The position numbers and the translations under genes are program-made. Below are positions 22,331 to 33,059 of a stretch of 64,000 nt of DNA, in pieces. The stretch is from positions 107,242,501 to 107,306,500 of the forward strand of contig CM075346.1 of NCBI GenBank assembly GCA_037693485.1, in the 5' to 3' direction. The notes under the pieces are model-generated. The model did not search any database, was not told where the DNA came from, and saw only the letters and a program-made list of their open reading frames with translations. The number at the start of each line of letters is the position of its first letter. Position 1 is the first letter of the stretch. The stretch is from Kitagawia praeruptora. Its lineage: Eukaryota; Streptophyta; Magnoliopsida; Apiales; Apiaceae.

Positions 22331-23694
22331 CTTACTAGTTTTTACATTTTCAATGTGGTTAAAAATTGCAGCTCGTGACCTTAACTTTCAATGTTACTGT
22401 CATGAGAAGTTACTGTCATATGTGCTACTTGTTTACTTGACAACATGTTTGCTATGACTATGCTAAATTCAACTCACATGCTTGTTTTAATTTTTGTAAT
22501 AAGTAGTGACGTGACATTAACTTATTTTATACGCCTGCTTAGTGATAAGTGCTTATGTCATTTGATATAACTACGGGTATTTGTCAGTTTTTTTAATTTA
22601 AAAGTTAATTACTTCATTAAAAAGAGGTAGTTGGGAGCTATAGAGTCACTTATTATGTTATAAATAAGACCAAAGCTAAACCCTTTGTTCTCACTTAACA
22701 CCCTAAGAACTCTAGATTCAAATATGAGCACGAGGAAAGCAGAAGACATGTCATCGCCAACCGCGCCAGGAGCAAGCGGAGGAGTGAAGCTAGAGTCTCC
22801 TAGTCTCATGAAGGAGATAGCTGCTACTAATGAGCAGCTTGATCTCTGGGTGAATAAATTTCATACTTATCTCGAAGAAGAGGGGATCTCCGATCAAAAG
22901 GAGATGGAGAAGATCGTGGAGAAGCTGTTGCTAGAAGCTTTTCCAAATTTAAAATAATTTCCAGTTCTTAAGAACTATTTTTATTGTTTTATGTTTTTAT
23001 ATAATGAAATGACCGTTTTATCTTCTCAGTACTCTTGCATGTCATTCATTATCGTCTTCTCATCATTATCTATCTAAGAATAGTTGTCTGTTTGACTGTT
23101 TATGTGTATGGATGTTTGTGAATGTGTGCTTAAAACTAACAAATATGTGCCTAAATCGATTAAAATGCTATTTGGTAATTTTCGCTTAAGCAATAGGTAA
23201 AGTCGATTAAAATTCATGACATAATTTATTTCCGCTTAAGTTGCTGTCAATAAGTGAAGATGCTGTCACGAAGTGTCTTGCCAGCAAGTTTCTTAGACGA
23301 CACAATGGAAAAAGTCTCTGTCATGAAATTTAAAGGAAATTGTATAAATTGCTTAATGATGATAGTATGTTTTTGCAATGATATCACTATCAAGCAAAAC
23401 CTGATGTCATCCTCTCAAAATTACTAATGAATTTGTTATAGCGCACAGGTTACTATCAAGATTAGTGGACCGAATTAATTGGGATTTTACCTCCACGATT
23501 TACAGCCACTAAAAAGTAACTACCCACGACACCACGTGACTGATTAATGGGCTAAGACATAGTTATTTTCCCTTTCTCAGTAAGACATTTGCTATTTTCA
23601 TGTAAGCAACTATCAAACACACAAACACATAACTTTCAACAAAACCTCTCTTTCTCAAAAAGCAAAAATCTCTCTCCAAAGCTCAAAGCAAGAA
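22331..23694 (+). other. Spacer between pol and ORF3 of copia element
   Basis: 1.36 kb between the pol stop and the third ORF, non-coding except for the small ORF at 22724-22957. Rich in TTACTGTCA, GCTGTCA and ACTATCAA words. Its end (23580-23690) looks like a leader for ORF3, with pyrimidine-rich CTCTCTTTCTC runs before the ATG. Confidence 0.6.
22724..22957 (+). CDS. Small ORF between pol and ORF3 (77 aa)
   Basis: ATG at 22724, stop at 22955-22957. Ser/Pro-rich start, then a predicted helical part (EQLDLWVNKFHTYLEEEG) ending LLLEAFPNLK. It lies in the pol-ORF3 spacer of a SIRE-like element and is intact although all larger ORFs around it are broken. I do not recognise a family. Its length is compatible with chance, so coding status is uncertain; an upstream in-frame ATG exists at 22685. 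Confidence 0.35.
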   Translation: MSTRKAEDMSSPTAPGASGGVKLESPSLMKEIAATNEQLDLWVNKFHTYLEEEGISDQKEMEKIVEKLLLEAFPNLK

Positions 23695-25044
23695 ATGGCA
23701 CCCAAACAATCATCTTCTCAAACAAACTTTGCTGGTATTCTCACTGCTGGAGATGCTGGTGAAGGATATAAAGGACTCGTATCCTTTATCAACAAGTCCT
23801 ATCTGGGTCATGCTATAACATCTAAACCATCCTTGAACCTGGAAAGACTTGAAGAATTCTGGAATACTGCCTATATTCCAAGAGGTGCAAGGAAGGACAC
23901 AATACAATGCAAAATCAAAGGAGTTACCTGCATCCTCACAATCAAAGGCATCAACAAAGCATTGGGAACTGGACTGCAAGCTAAAGAATCATATAAGGAA
24001 CTTGCAAATGATGAAACCCTAAAGAAGGTTTTCTTGAAAATTGGGTATTCTGGTCCTGTTCTTGAAGAGGGTACATCGAAATGGTACTCTACTGGTGAAA
24101 TGGACAGAAAGCATTTGAGAAAAGAATGGAGCATGATTTTTGATGTCATGGTGAAGGTTTTCTCAACCAAAACCTCTAGATGGAATGAAATTCCCTCCTA
24201 TATCAAGAAGCTTACTCACTCTCTTGTCCATGGATACAAAGTGGATGTAGGAAAGTTGCTTATGAGTCAACTCAAGTCAGCTCTAAGCAGGAAGGTACAT
24301 GTTTATCCTCGCTTTCTTACTATGTGTTTGAATTCATTATGTGGTATTGATGATAATGCATCTCTCTCTATAGAATGCAATGTTTTGAAAAGAAATACAC
24401 ACACATCACTCAATTCACAAAATTCAAATGCACATATTCCACTCTGTTTCACCAAGCACATGGCTGACCAAGAGCCTCATCTTGATGTAGCACTACCCCC
24501 TGGGTATGTTGTCTTCTCCCTTGAGAATGAAGCTGAATTAAACCCAAATTCAGTTAACCCACATTCTACTGCATACATTCCTATCAGATCCTCTAGACAA
24601 CCAAAGACCACAAAAACAACTCTGCAAGAATCCAAGAAAAGACCCTTGGAAACTGGTGTTGGTAGTAGTTCTGAGAATGTTGAGGGAGTAACTGCACATG
24701 ATGCAGCAAATAAGGATGTTAGTGAAAGTGAACCCACAGTGGTTCCTCTTGAGCCTAAGAAGAAGAGAGCTAAGAGGGCCAAAACCACTGTCAGCCACCC
24801 CACAGTCTCACAAAAGGCTATGGAGAGTAAAAGGGAATCAAACACATCCCTAGGTGCTTCTTCTCAACAAGAAGTATCTATTGAAGCTGTCCTATCTCCC
24901 AAGGCATCCTGTAAAGAGTCAGCACAACCTCATGTACTCACTCATGAGGAGCCTACACTTGCAGAAATGCACACAGAGATAGGGCACAGTAAGGGTCATA
25001 AAACTTCTACTCTCGATGTTCCACAAGTTACCCCTGTGGAATAG
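23695..25044 (+). pseudogene. ORF3 (env-like position) of SIRE element, N-terminal part
   Basis: A 449-codon open frame from MAPKQSSS. Residues ~20-220 form a folded-looking domain (FINKSYLGHAITSKPSLNLE, FWNTAYI, ILTIKGINKALG), then a charged, Ser/Lys-rich region with a basic patch KKKRAKRAKTT. No signal peptide or membrane segment is visible, so despite its position it does not look like an envelope glycoprotein. The frame meets TAG at 25042-25044, shortly before the CACTA insertion. Sense resumes after the CACTA at about 31885. Position and overall look match the extra ORF of SIRE/Maximus elements, whose function is unknown. Confidence 0.7.
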
Positions 25045-25111
25045 CCAAAAATCTCTTCTAAACCATCACCTTCTTTATTCTCTAATCAATCAATTGTTTT
25101 GTCTTAACAAC

Positions 25112-26020
25112 CACTACGCCATAAGTGAGCATACGCAACCCTTTTTACAAAGCGTTGCACAGAAAGCGTTTCGTTAGATAGAAGTTTTGGGTCTTTTGCA
25201 ACTGAGCTGAATTGGTGTTGCGTTAGATATAGATTAGCGTTGCGTATTACCCACAGTGTTTCACATTATGCAACACTAACTGATGGCGCTGCGTTAGATA
25301 ATTTTTTATTTTTATAAATGGTGACGTGGCAGGAGTGGGACCCACATGTGCTGACGTGGCATTTGCTGACGTGGCACATGTGGGACCCACATTTGCTGAC
25401 GTGGTAAAAGTGGGGCCCACCTTTGCTGACGTGGCATTTGCTGACGTGGCAAAAAACGTTGCATTAGATACCAGTAGTGTTGCGTTTGCTCTTTGAAGTG
25501 TTGCATTAGGTATATTCATATTTTTTTAAAAAAATATGACGTGGCAGATGTGGGCCCCACAACTGCTGACGTGGCAGTGTGGGACCCACAAGGGTGACGT
25601 GGCAGGAGGCCCATCATGCTGACGTGGCAATTGTGGGACCCACAATTGCTGACGTGGCAGAAGTGGGGCCCACGTTTGCTTACGTGGAATTTGATGACGT
25701 GGCAGAAGCGTTGCATTAGATACCTGTAGTGTTGCATTTGTTGTTTGAAGTGTTACATTAGATAAATTTATACTTTTTTTAAAAAAATATGATGTGGTAG
25801 ATGTGGGACCCACCACTACTGATGTGGCAGTGTGGGACCCACAAGGGTGACGTGGAAGGAGGCCCATCATGCTGACGTGGCAATTGTGGGACCCACAATT
25901 GCTGACGTGGCAGAAGTAGGACCCACTAATGCTGATGTGGCATTTGCTGACGTGGCAGAAGTGTTGCATTAGGTATCAGTAGTGCTGCATTTGCTGTTTG
26001 AAGTGTTGCATTAGATATTT
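25112..26020. repeat. Left subterminal repeats of the CACTA element
   Basis: About twenty copies of TGACGTGGCA or one-base variants from 25322 to 25957, mostly followed by GTGGGACCCAC-type words, plus a ~250-bp direct duplication (25530- and 25780-). GTTGCATTAGAT/GTTGCGTTAGAT recurs between blocks. Subterminal arrays of this kind are where CACTA transposases bind; the motif is also the core of plant bZIP sites. Minus-strand open frames here (for example 25526-25969) come from the repeats and are not genes. Confidence 0.75.
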
Positions 26021-26029
26021 ATTTATTTT

Positions 26030-27378
26030 TTAAAAAAAAGAAACAATAATCCGTAACAAAGCACTAGTTACGAGTCATATTGAAAATAGTAGTGATCTAC
26101 TAAGATCTCCAATCAAATTAATTTTTTATTTTCTGAAACTTGGGTAATATCATTATATTAGATATATATTGACATCCGTACGGTTGGATCGTTCAAAAAT
26201 ATTTTTTAAAAAATAGAAACAATAATCCGTAACAAAGCACTAGTTACGAGTCATATTGAAAATAGTAGTGATCTACTAAAATATCCAATCAAATTAATTT
26301 TTTATTTTCTGAAACTTGGGGAATATCATTATATTAGATATATATTGACATCGGTACGGTTGGATAGTTCAAAAATATTTTATAAAAAATAGAAACAATA
26401 ATCCGTAACAAAGCACTAGTTACGAGTCATATTGAAAATAGTAGTGATCTACTAAGATCTCCAATCAAATTAATTTTTTATTTTCTGAAACTTGGGTAAT
26501 ATCATTATATTAGATATATATTGATATCCGTACGGTTGGATCGTTCAAAAATATTTTATAAAAAATAGAAACAATAATCCGTAACAAAGCACTAGTTACA
26601 AGTCATATTGAAAATAGTAGTGATCTACTAAGATCTCCAATCAAATTAATTTTTTATTTTCTGAAACTTGGGGAATATCATTATATTAGATATATATTGA
26701 CATCCGTATGGTTGGATCGTTCAAAAATATTTTATAAAAAATAGAAACAATAATCCGTAACAAAGCACTAGTTACGAGTCATATTGAAAATAGTAGTGAT
26801 CTACTAAGATCTCCAATCAAATTAATTTTTAATTTTCTGAAACTTTGGGAATATCATTATATTAGATATATATTGACATCCGTACGGTTGGATCATTCAA
26901 AAATATTTTTTAAAAAATAGAAACAATAATCCGTAACAAAGCACTAGTTACGAGCCATATTGAAAATAGTAGTGATCTACTAAGATCTCCAACCAAATTA
27001 ATTTTTTATTTTCTGAAACTTGGGGAATATCATTATATTAGATATATATTGACATCCGTACGGTTGGATCGTTCAAAAATATTTTATAAAAAATAGAAAC
27101 AATAATCCGTAACAAAGCACTAGTTACGAGTCATATTGAAAATAGTAGTGATCTACTAAGATCTCCAATCAAATTAATTTTTTATTTTCTGAAACTTGGG
27201 GAATATCATTATATTAGATATATATTGACATCCGTACGGTTGGATCGTTCAAAAATATTTTTTAAAAAATAGAAACAATAATCCGTAACAAAGCACTAGT
27301 TACGAGCCATATTGAAAATAGTAGTGATCTACTAAGATCTCCAATCAAATTAATTTTTTATTTTCTGAAACTTGGGGA
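26030..27378. repeat. 176-bp tandem array, about 7.7 units
   Basis: CCGTAACAAAGCACTAGTTA begins at 26051, 26227, 26403, 26579, 26755, 26931, 27107 and 27283: eight starts spaced exactly 176 bases with no indel. Units differ by a few substitutions each. The array is broken at about 27378, where GGGGA passes into a different sequence. No coding. It resembles satellite DNA in unit length and regularity, but sits inside a transposon. Confidence 0.92.
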
Positions 27379-27380
27379 GT

Positions 27381-27700
27381 ATAACGATTTTATTGATGTG
27401 GTAATTTTTTACAAAATTTCCTATATTTTTTTGGTTGGGTTTTATAACGGTCATACCGGTCAAAGTCGACCTTCCTTTTAACTAGTTTTGTCCCGAATGA
27501 TGAATCTATTTTTAAATTATTTTTTCAACGTTCCAATCGCACGAGTGTCAAGATATAACGATTTTAGTGATGTGGTAATTTTTTAAAAAATTTCCTATAT
27601 TTATTTGGTTTGGTTTGGTAACGGTCAAATCGGTCAAAGTCGACCTTCCTTTAAACTAGTCTTGTCCCGAATGATGAATCTATTTATTTAAATTATATTA
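27381..27700. repeat. Diverged 174-bp duplication next to the array
   Basis: ATAACGATTTTATTGATGTG at 27381 and the near-identical stretch at 27555 start two copies 174 bases apart, sharing GTCAAAGTCGACCTTCCTTT and TTGTCCCGAATGATGAATCT. The spacing is almost that of the 176-bp array, suggesting an older or related tandem process. Confidence 0.75.
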
Positions 27701-29058
27701 TAAATTTATAGTAGTGGTCTACTATTTTATAATGAATTTCTATTATAAATTTTTTTAAATATTATTTTTGAATGTTTTAGTTATTTATATTTTTATTTTA
27801 AATAGGTGCTATTATAAAATATTAGAATATCATTATTAAATAATTATTATTTGTTTCAATTTTTATTGTTATTTATTTGTATTAGATCGAATACATTTTA
27901 TAAATTTATTTGAATATTGATTGAATAATTTAAATATTTTATTTTTAATGTACAAAATATAGATATTTGATAAACAATACACATATTTATACATATTTTG
28001 CTGATTTATAATTGAGAGACACTTGTCATGCTGCAATTTGTTGAAAGAAGATGGTTTGGATTGATGACATGTAAGACTTAAACAATCTGAATCGTTCATG
28101 CAATTAGGGATTAAATCCTAACCGTTCCTACCCTTTATCACATCACTCTGCCGCCCCCTCCCCCCAACTCCACATTCCTCGTCTCTCTCATCTAGCTGCT
28201 CTCTCTCTCTCATTACACACATATACATATACATATAACCTTCTAAAATTTACATTTCTTAATCTATCCATCCAAAATTAGTGATTTATATATGAATATG
28301 TTCTATAAATTGAGCTCTATCTATACATATATAAATCAATCAATTTTGAGATGAAAATTTTCTGGGTAAGATTCGGCTTTGTTCGGTTTTTGGAGATATA
28401 TGAACCATTTTGAAATTTCTGGGTTAATAGGGTTGTATGTTGGGGGCTGTAGAGATTGGATTTAAATTTTCGGAGAGTTTGGTGTTGGTCGGAGTTGTGA
28501 CTTGTTTGCGGGCGGAGGATGAAGGCGGCTGTAGAGGCTGTAGAGGAGATGGGGTTAAGGGAGTTCGGTGGTGAAGGTTGGTGGAGTAGATGGTTGCGAG
28601 GCGGGGTGGTTTGGTGTTGGACGGTACTAGGAAGATTGAGATGGCGGTGAACGACGAAGAAGGGCCGAAAGGTTGAGGTAAATAGTGAAATCACCTAGTT
28701 TACATTAAAAAAATTGGTGAAATTTGTTGTCTTCGGTACCAAAATAGTAACTAATTGTCGTCTGATAACTTAGTCAGCTGTTCTTAATTTACTATCTACT
28801 TGATAGTCTCCAGAGTTGTGATTCTCCTTCTTTAGATATGGTCCCTGTCAAGTCAAGATTGAGTAACTCCCAAGTTGCATAAGTCAACATTAGTGAGATA
28901 CTTAGTATAATTTAAACAAATATGCAGATTCGTATATAAAAATTATACATGTACTGCAGCCTATATAAACAAGCAAGAGCAGGCTTAGCTTAATATTACC
29001 GGGCTACGTTAAATTAAAAGTCTAACATTTAGCTCTTTGGTGAAGTAGATAGAGTACA
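27701..29058. other. CACTA interior: AT-rich part, CT-rich tract, possible captured leader
   Basis: 27701-28130 is AT-rich with nothing recognised. 28136-28225 is pyrimidine-rich (CCGCCCCCTCCCC, then CTCTCTCTCTCTC), like a plant 5' leader. 28440-28690 is GC-richer than its surroundings and open on both strands over part of its length, like a captured first exon, but no family is recognised and the best frame is uncertain. 28750-29058 shows nothing clear. Confidence 0.35.
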
Positions 29059-29141
29059 ATGGCGAGGTTACAGGAACAGATGAAGCGATTAAAGGCATAT
29101 GTGGGAGTGATAATGATACAGTTTGGGTTTGCAGGTCAAGG
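29059..29141 (+). pseudogene. Captured WAT1-related transporter first-exon fragment
   Basis: The frame from ATG 29059 reads LKAYVGVIMIQFGFAGQGIL and SQTALNQG. This has the form of the first transmembrane helix of plant WAT1-related/EamA (nodulin MtN21-like) proteins, whose N termini carry Q-FG-AG-..-S--ALN-G. After ALNQG the match stops, about where a first intron would begin in this family, and the following residues look random. Only the exon start was captured, so no transporter can be made. Identification is from memory of the motif. Confidence 0.5.
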
Positions 29142-29883
29142 TATACTATCACAGACTGCTCTAAACCAAGGGAAGTTGCATAAGTCAAGCTTAATATTTC
29201 ACTATATTAAGTATCGAGTAGTACTCTTGGGCTGTACTTTTTTTAAAAGTCTGATGCTCTCTAATATGGAGTATTTCATCATATAACGAGGATTGTTCTT
29301 ATATATTCCTTGTTATATTTTTTCCGCTCTGAGCAGTCATTATCAACAAAGGAAACTCAATAGAATCCTCACGTATTTATATATTATGTTTATAACTATT
29401 TATGAGTTTTAAAGTCGTATAGACAGGTGTTCTCTTTTTTGCTCTTATTACCACTTGGTGCTAGTTTTATAACATCTCATAGAATCTTAATTGATAGGTG
29501 ATTAACGTTCCTCTATCTTTTGTCAATATAATGACAAGATATGAGCTGAGGGTTTACAACTTAATGCTTTTGGAAACAGCATGGGCCGGAGCAGTTTACA
29601 ACTAATGCTTTTTATGTTAGCAAGCCATGTAAAGGTTGATACTAATCAGAATCTATTCACTAGCACATACAATATGGCAGCACTGAGTCTGTATATCTTT
29701 TCCTTTTTCTTTTTTGTGCCAGGTTTTTGACATTCAAAGCTTTGTTGCACTTGTTTTTAATTGTTTATGTTTTTCCCCTAAAGCAGAGTTCTGACTCGGA
29801 GTTCTCTTTCTTTCTCTTTTTAAAGGTTATCGGTTCATGTTGGCACCTTCTACCAATCGAGAGGCAAGAACAGTGTTGGAAAA

Positions 29884-30185
29884 ATGATGAGAGCAGAGTT
29901 AATCTTTATCCCAGCTCCTGAAGTTGGCCATCTGGTAGCTGCAGTAGAACTTGCAAAGCTGCTTGTTTGTTGCGATCAACGAATCTCCATCACATTCCTG
30001 AAAAAAAAGATGCCTTATGACACTTGCGTTGCAGCCTTCACTCAAAACCTTAAGAAAGATGGTCCTGACCGCATAGACTATGTAGACATTCCTGCTCCAG
30101 ATGAGTCTACTATGACAGAGCTTATGTCCCTGCCACACATCTTTTCTTGAAGCCTTCGTCTCAAATCAGCGCACTCTGGTGAGCG
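29884..30185 (+). pseudogene. Captured UDP-glycosyltransferase N-terminal fragment
   Basis: The frame from ATG 29884 has the plant family-1 UGT start: AELIFIPAPEVGHLVAAVEL then AKLLV, a strand ending KMPYDTCVAAFTQNLKK and the YVDIPAPDES stretch, close to the UGT71-type N terminus. The usual PAPGVGHL has Glu for Gly. The frame stops at 30148-30150 after a one-base shift; family-like sense (EAFVSNQRTLV) continues in another frame to about 30185. The C-terminal UDP-sugar-binding PSPG box is absent, so it is not an enzyme. It is plus-strand, like the other captured pieces. Confidence 0.8.
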
Positions 30186-30189
30186 ATAT

Positions 30190-30985
30190 AGTTACTATGT
30201 ACTGTTCGAGATTTTTGTTGTCATTGAACTAAAGGTCATGCCATGTTTTCTTTGCTTTTCTTGGTATTATCTTCATAAACATACTTATTTCAAGTTTAGC
30301 AGTATGATGGCCAACTTAATCACTATCAGTGAAAGATGATATGTTGATAATGGGTATTTATAGTTGTATGAGAGCGATAGGTAACTAAAAAATTTCAAAG
30401 CTAATTGGACCACTCTTTTAAATTATTAATATCTCCTCCTAGTAGTACACTAGAGATTTTTATTTGCTGAAGACTCATTTAACTTCGTACAAATACTAAG
30501 ATGACAATTAAGATATGTAGGGAATCTAAGTCTGTGAACTATTGAAACTGTTGAGAGATGTGAACTATTAGTTATTAGTAATCCCGTGGGCTTAATATTA
30601 ACAATTTAACTTGCAGGTGTCATAAGTTGCTCATGTCATCTTAATTTGTACAGTCTGTTATAAGTAGGCACCCACAAATTAGATAAACATACTTAATATT
30701 CTTTAACAAACTGTGCAGAAATTTGGTTTTACCTGTTACGGTTGTTCATTGTCTTTCACTATACACAATCGGATATTGGTTTATATATCTAGAACAGTAT
30801 GTTTATTTAAAGATGAACAGAATAGCTTCAAGGAGTAACTTTAGAGTACAGAATATATGTGTTAGGTGTTGGCAGTTGCGTCAAGCATTGGTGTTTATAT
30901 CTGTAGATTTACTTTTGCATCACCTATCCAGAACTTAATGCATTCTCCTCTATTCTCCTTTATTTTCTAATTTCTGGTTACAAAC
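30190..30985. other. CACTA interior between captured pieces
   Basis: AT-rich and intron-like. The open frame at 30723-30938 has no recognisable domain. Nothing else seen. Confidence 0.3.
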
Positions 30986-30990
30986 TTGTA

Positions 30991-31125
30991 GAGTGCGCAA
31001 GTGTGGGGAAAGTTTAAGGAAATGGAAGGATTGAGAAGGCAGGAACAATATCGTCAAGAAAGAATCATTAAAGCTAAAGAGGATCTTGTTGCTGCAGATA
31101 GAATTTGCGAACCTGCCCCATTTTG
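30991..31125 (+). pseudogene. Possible captured 3'-terminal exon, family unknown
   Basis: After a splice-acceptor-like ACAAACTTGTAG, one frame stays open to TGA at 31123-31125 and reads VWGKFKEMEGLRRQEQYRQE, then RIIKAKEDLVAADRICEPAPF. This is a charged helix with codon-like composition, unlike the AT-rich sequence on both sides. The frame fits a last exon of a host gene. I cannot name the gene. Confidence 0.4.
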
Positions 31126-31209
31126 AACCTAAGAATTTGTTGATTTGTATTAGTTGGTTTGATTTGGATAGGATGGTTTTATGTATAAACAAAGTAGCTA
31201 TTTTAATTT

Positions 31210-31862
31210 TTTTGTAAAAAAGTGTTGCATTTGACTCTATTTGATGTTGCAATAAAAAAAAATGATGTTGCAATAAAAATAAATGGTGTTGCATTTAAAA
31301 AGAATGGTGTTGCTTAAAAACAAAAATTAGCGTTGCATTAGACTCAAATAGCGTTGCATTAGATAGTGGACCCCATTGATGATGTGGCATGTGGGTCCTA
31401 CTGTTGACGTGGCATCTGGGTACCCACTGCTGATGTGGCATGTGGGCCCAGTGTTGACGTGGCACCTTGGTGGGCCCGACTGATGACGTGGCATGCCCCC
31501 CCATTTTTGACGTGGCACTTGTGGGCCCCACTAATGACATGTCAGCATGCTAACGTGTCACCTTGCTTACATGTCAGCATGCTGATGTGGCACCTTGCTT
31601 CCATGTCAGCATGCTGACATGGCTGAAACATCTTATGCAACCCCATGAAGTGTTGCGTTTGCATGCTTTTGGTGTTGCATAAGGCCTCTTATGCAATACT
31701 TTTCGAAGTGTTGCAATAGCTTGGAAAAGCGTTGCGTTAGGGGTCTTACGCAACGCCAGTATTGGTAACGCCCCAAAAGCGTTGCGTAAGACCTTACGCA
31801 ACGCTTTTCAGGCCTTACGCAACTGAAAATGGGGGTTGCGTATGTGCGTTTATGGCGTAGTG
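31210..31862. repeat. Right subterminal repeats of the CACTA element
   Basis: GTGTTGCATTTGAC / GCGTTGCATTAGA words, then TGACGTGGCA or TGATGTGGCA copies with GTGGGCCC neighbours (31380-31625), then palindromic GCGTTGCGTAAGACCTTACG before the terminal repeat. The TGACGTGG copies read in the same direction as those at the left end. Confidence 0.7.
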
Positions 31863-31865
31863 AAC

Positions 31866-32671
31866 CTAGAGAAGGGGAGAGTCCAATCCCTTCAGGTTTT
31901 GATCATCCATCTCAAATCATGGATGAGCCCCCATCAAGTGGTCCACAAGAACCCATTTCTTAAAGTGAAATGGACACCACTCACTCAAACACTGAGCTAG
32001 ATCAAGATGGTACTCTGCAAAAAAATGAAACAGCCAACATCTTGGTCGAACTCCAAAGATCAACTGACCTTCAGGAAGTTGTTGTCGCAGCCTCAGCTAC
32101 TATCAAAGACACCACAAAAGTTGCTATCAACTCACCTGTGGACGGTAACATTTTGCATAAAGATGTTGTCGCCTCTACAAAGCTTGATCATAATACTGTC
32201 ATTGTTGAAGATGCTTCAGATGATGATCAACTTACTATCTCTGCTTTGAAGGTACAATCTAAACTTTTTACTTCTTCAACTAAAATTCATGCAAGTACTG
32301 CTCATACCCATGCATCTAGGATGAGTGAGGGAGTGAAAAGAAAAAGAGAGATAAAAGAAAAGAGAGGTGAGCATAAAAATGAAAGGCAGGCAAACGAGCT
32401 GGCAAAAGGTGAGGGACTTGAGCATGTCCAGAGTGAACTTGAGGGAACCCCACACACAAAGGCACTAGGCCTTGAGAGTCATTCTGTGAGGAGTGATGAG
32501 ATCACTCAGAAAAATGAGTGTGTTAGAAACCCCATAGCCTCCTTCCCCAGTTTCTTCCTTTATATCCAAACAGGTTGAGAACTGGTGGTCCTTCTAAACA
32601 AGCTGAATCATGGTTGAAATCCCTTGAGGGCAGATGTGCATCCATGGAAGCTAAACTTGTTGCTCTGTCCA
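31866..32671 (+). pseudogene. ORF3 of SIRE element, middle part (between CACTA and hAT)
   Basis: Resumes ORF3 after the CACTA. A TAA near 31960 precedes an open frame from ATG 31970 to 32578, which is Thr/Lys/Glu-rich and hydrophilic with KRKREIKEKRGEHK. A frameshift near 32545 moves the sense to a frame with VENWW and MEAKLVALS just before the hAT insertion. The hAT duplicated TCTGTCCA (32664-32671). No known domain. Confidence 0.6.
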
Positions 32672-33059
32672 TAGGGCTGTAAACGAACCGAACTCGGACG
32701 AACTCGGACGAACAATTATCGAACACGGACAAAATGTTAACGAACCGGACATTGTTCGTTAAGAAATTCGAACAATATTTTCTGTCCGAGCTCGAGTTCG
32801 AACAAGCTCGAACCGAACACGAGTTTGTTCGCGAACAAGACGAACGAGCCGAACGCGAACTCGAACGAACTGTTCGCTCGAAAAAATCAATTTTATCAGT
32901 ATTATCAGTAGACAGTATTTGGGCTTTCATTTTGCAAGCCCATTAGGCCTTTTTTAACATAAACCTAAACTAATTGCTGGAGCTGGCCCAAGTCTATACT
33001 AAGTTAATACCTACCTAAACCTAATACGTAATACCCTAATTATTGTGTAAAATTGGGTT

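Larger units (their letters stand above)
25112..31862. mobile_element. Non-autonomous CACTA element with captured gene pieces
   Basis: Starts CACTACGCCATAAG and ends in the inverse, with TATGGCGTAGTG at 31851-31862. AAC flanks both ends (25109-25111, 31863-31865), the 3-bp duplication of the CACTA/EnSpm superfamily. Both subterminal zones repeat GCGTTGCGTTAGAT-like and TGACGTGGCA-like words. No transposase coding on either strand. The interior holds a 176-bp tandem array and plus-strand fragments of at least two host genes. It must move using a transposase from elsewhere. Confidence 0.93.

Noticed and set aside
23695..25044. Retroviral envelope gene
   Set aside because: Position fits the env-like ORF of SIRE elements, but no signal peptide, cleavage site or membrane segment is visible in the frame.
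25247..25969. Minus-strand frames with repeated residues (for example 25526-25969)
   Set aside because: They are translations of the TGACGTGGCA / GTGGGACCCAC repeats; same repeated words in DNA explain the apparent protein repeats.
26030..27378. CRISPR-like regular array
   Set aside because: Whole units repeat, not short repeats with unique spacers; it is a eukaryotic tandem array inside a CACTA element.
28317..28694. 125-codon minus-strand open frame inside the CACTA
   Set aside because: No recognisable domain, Pro/Ser/Thr-rich composition typical of the complement of a GC-richer leader, and both strands are open over part of it. Treated as possible captured leader, not as a gene.
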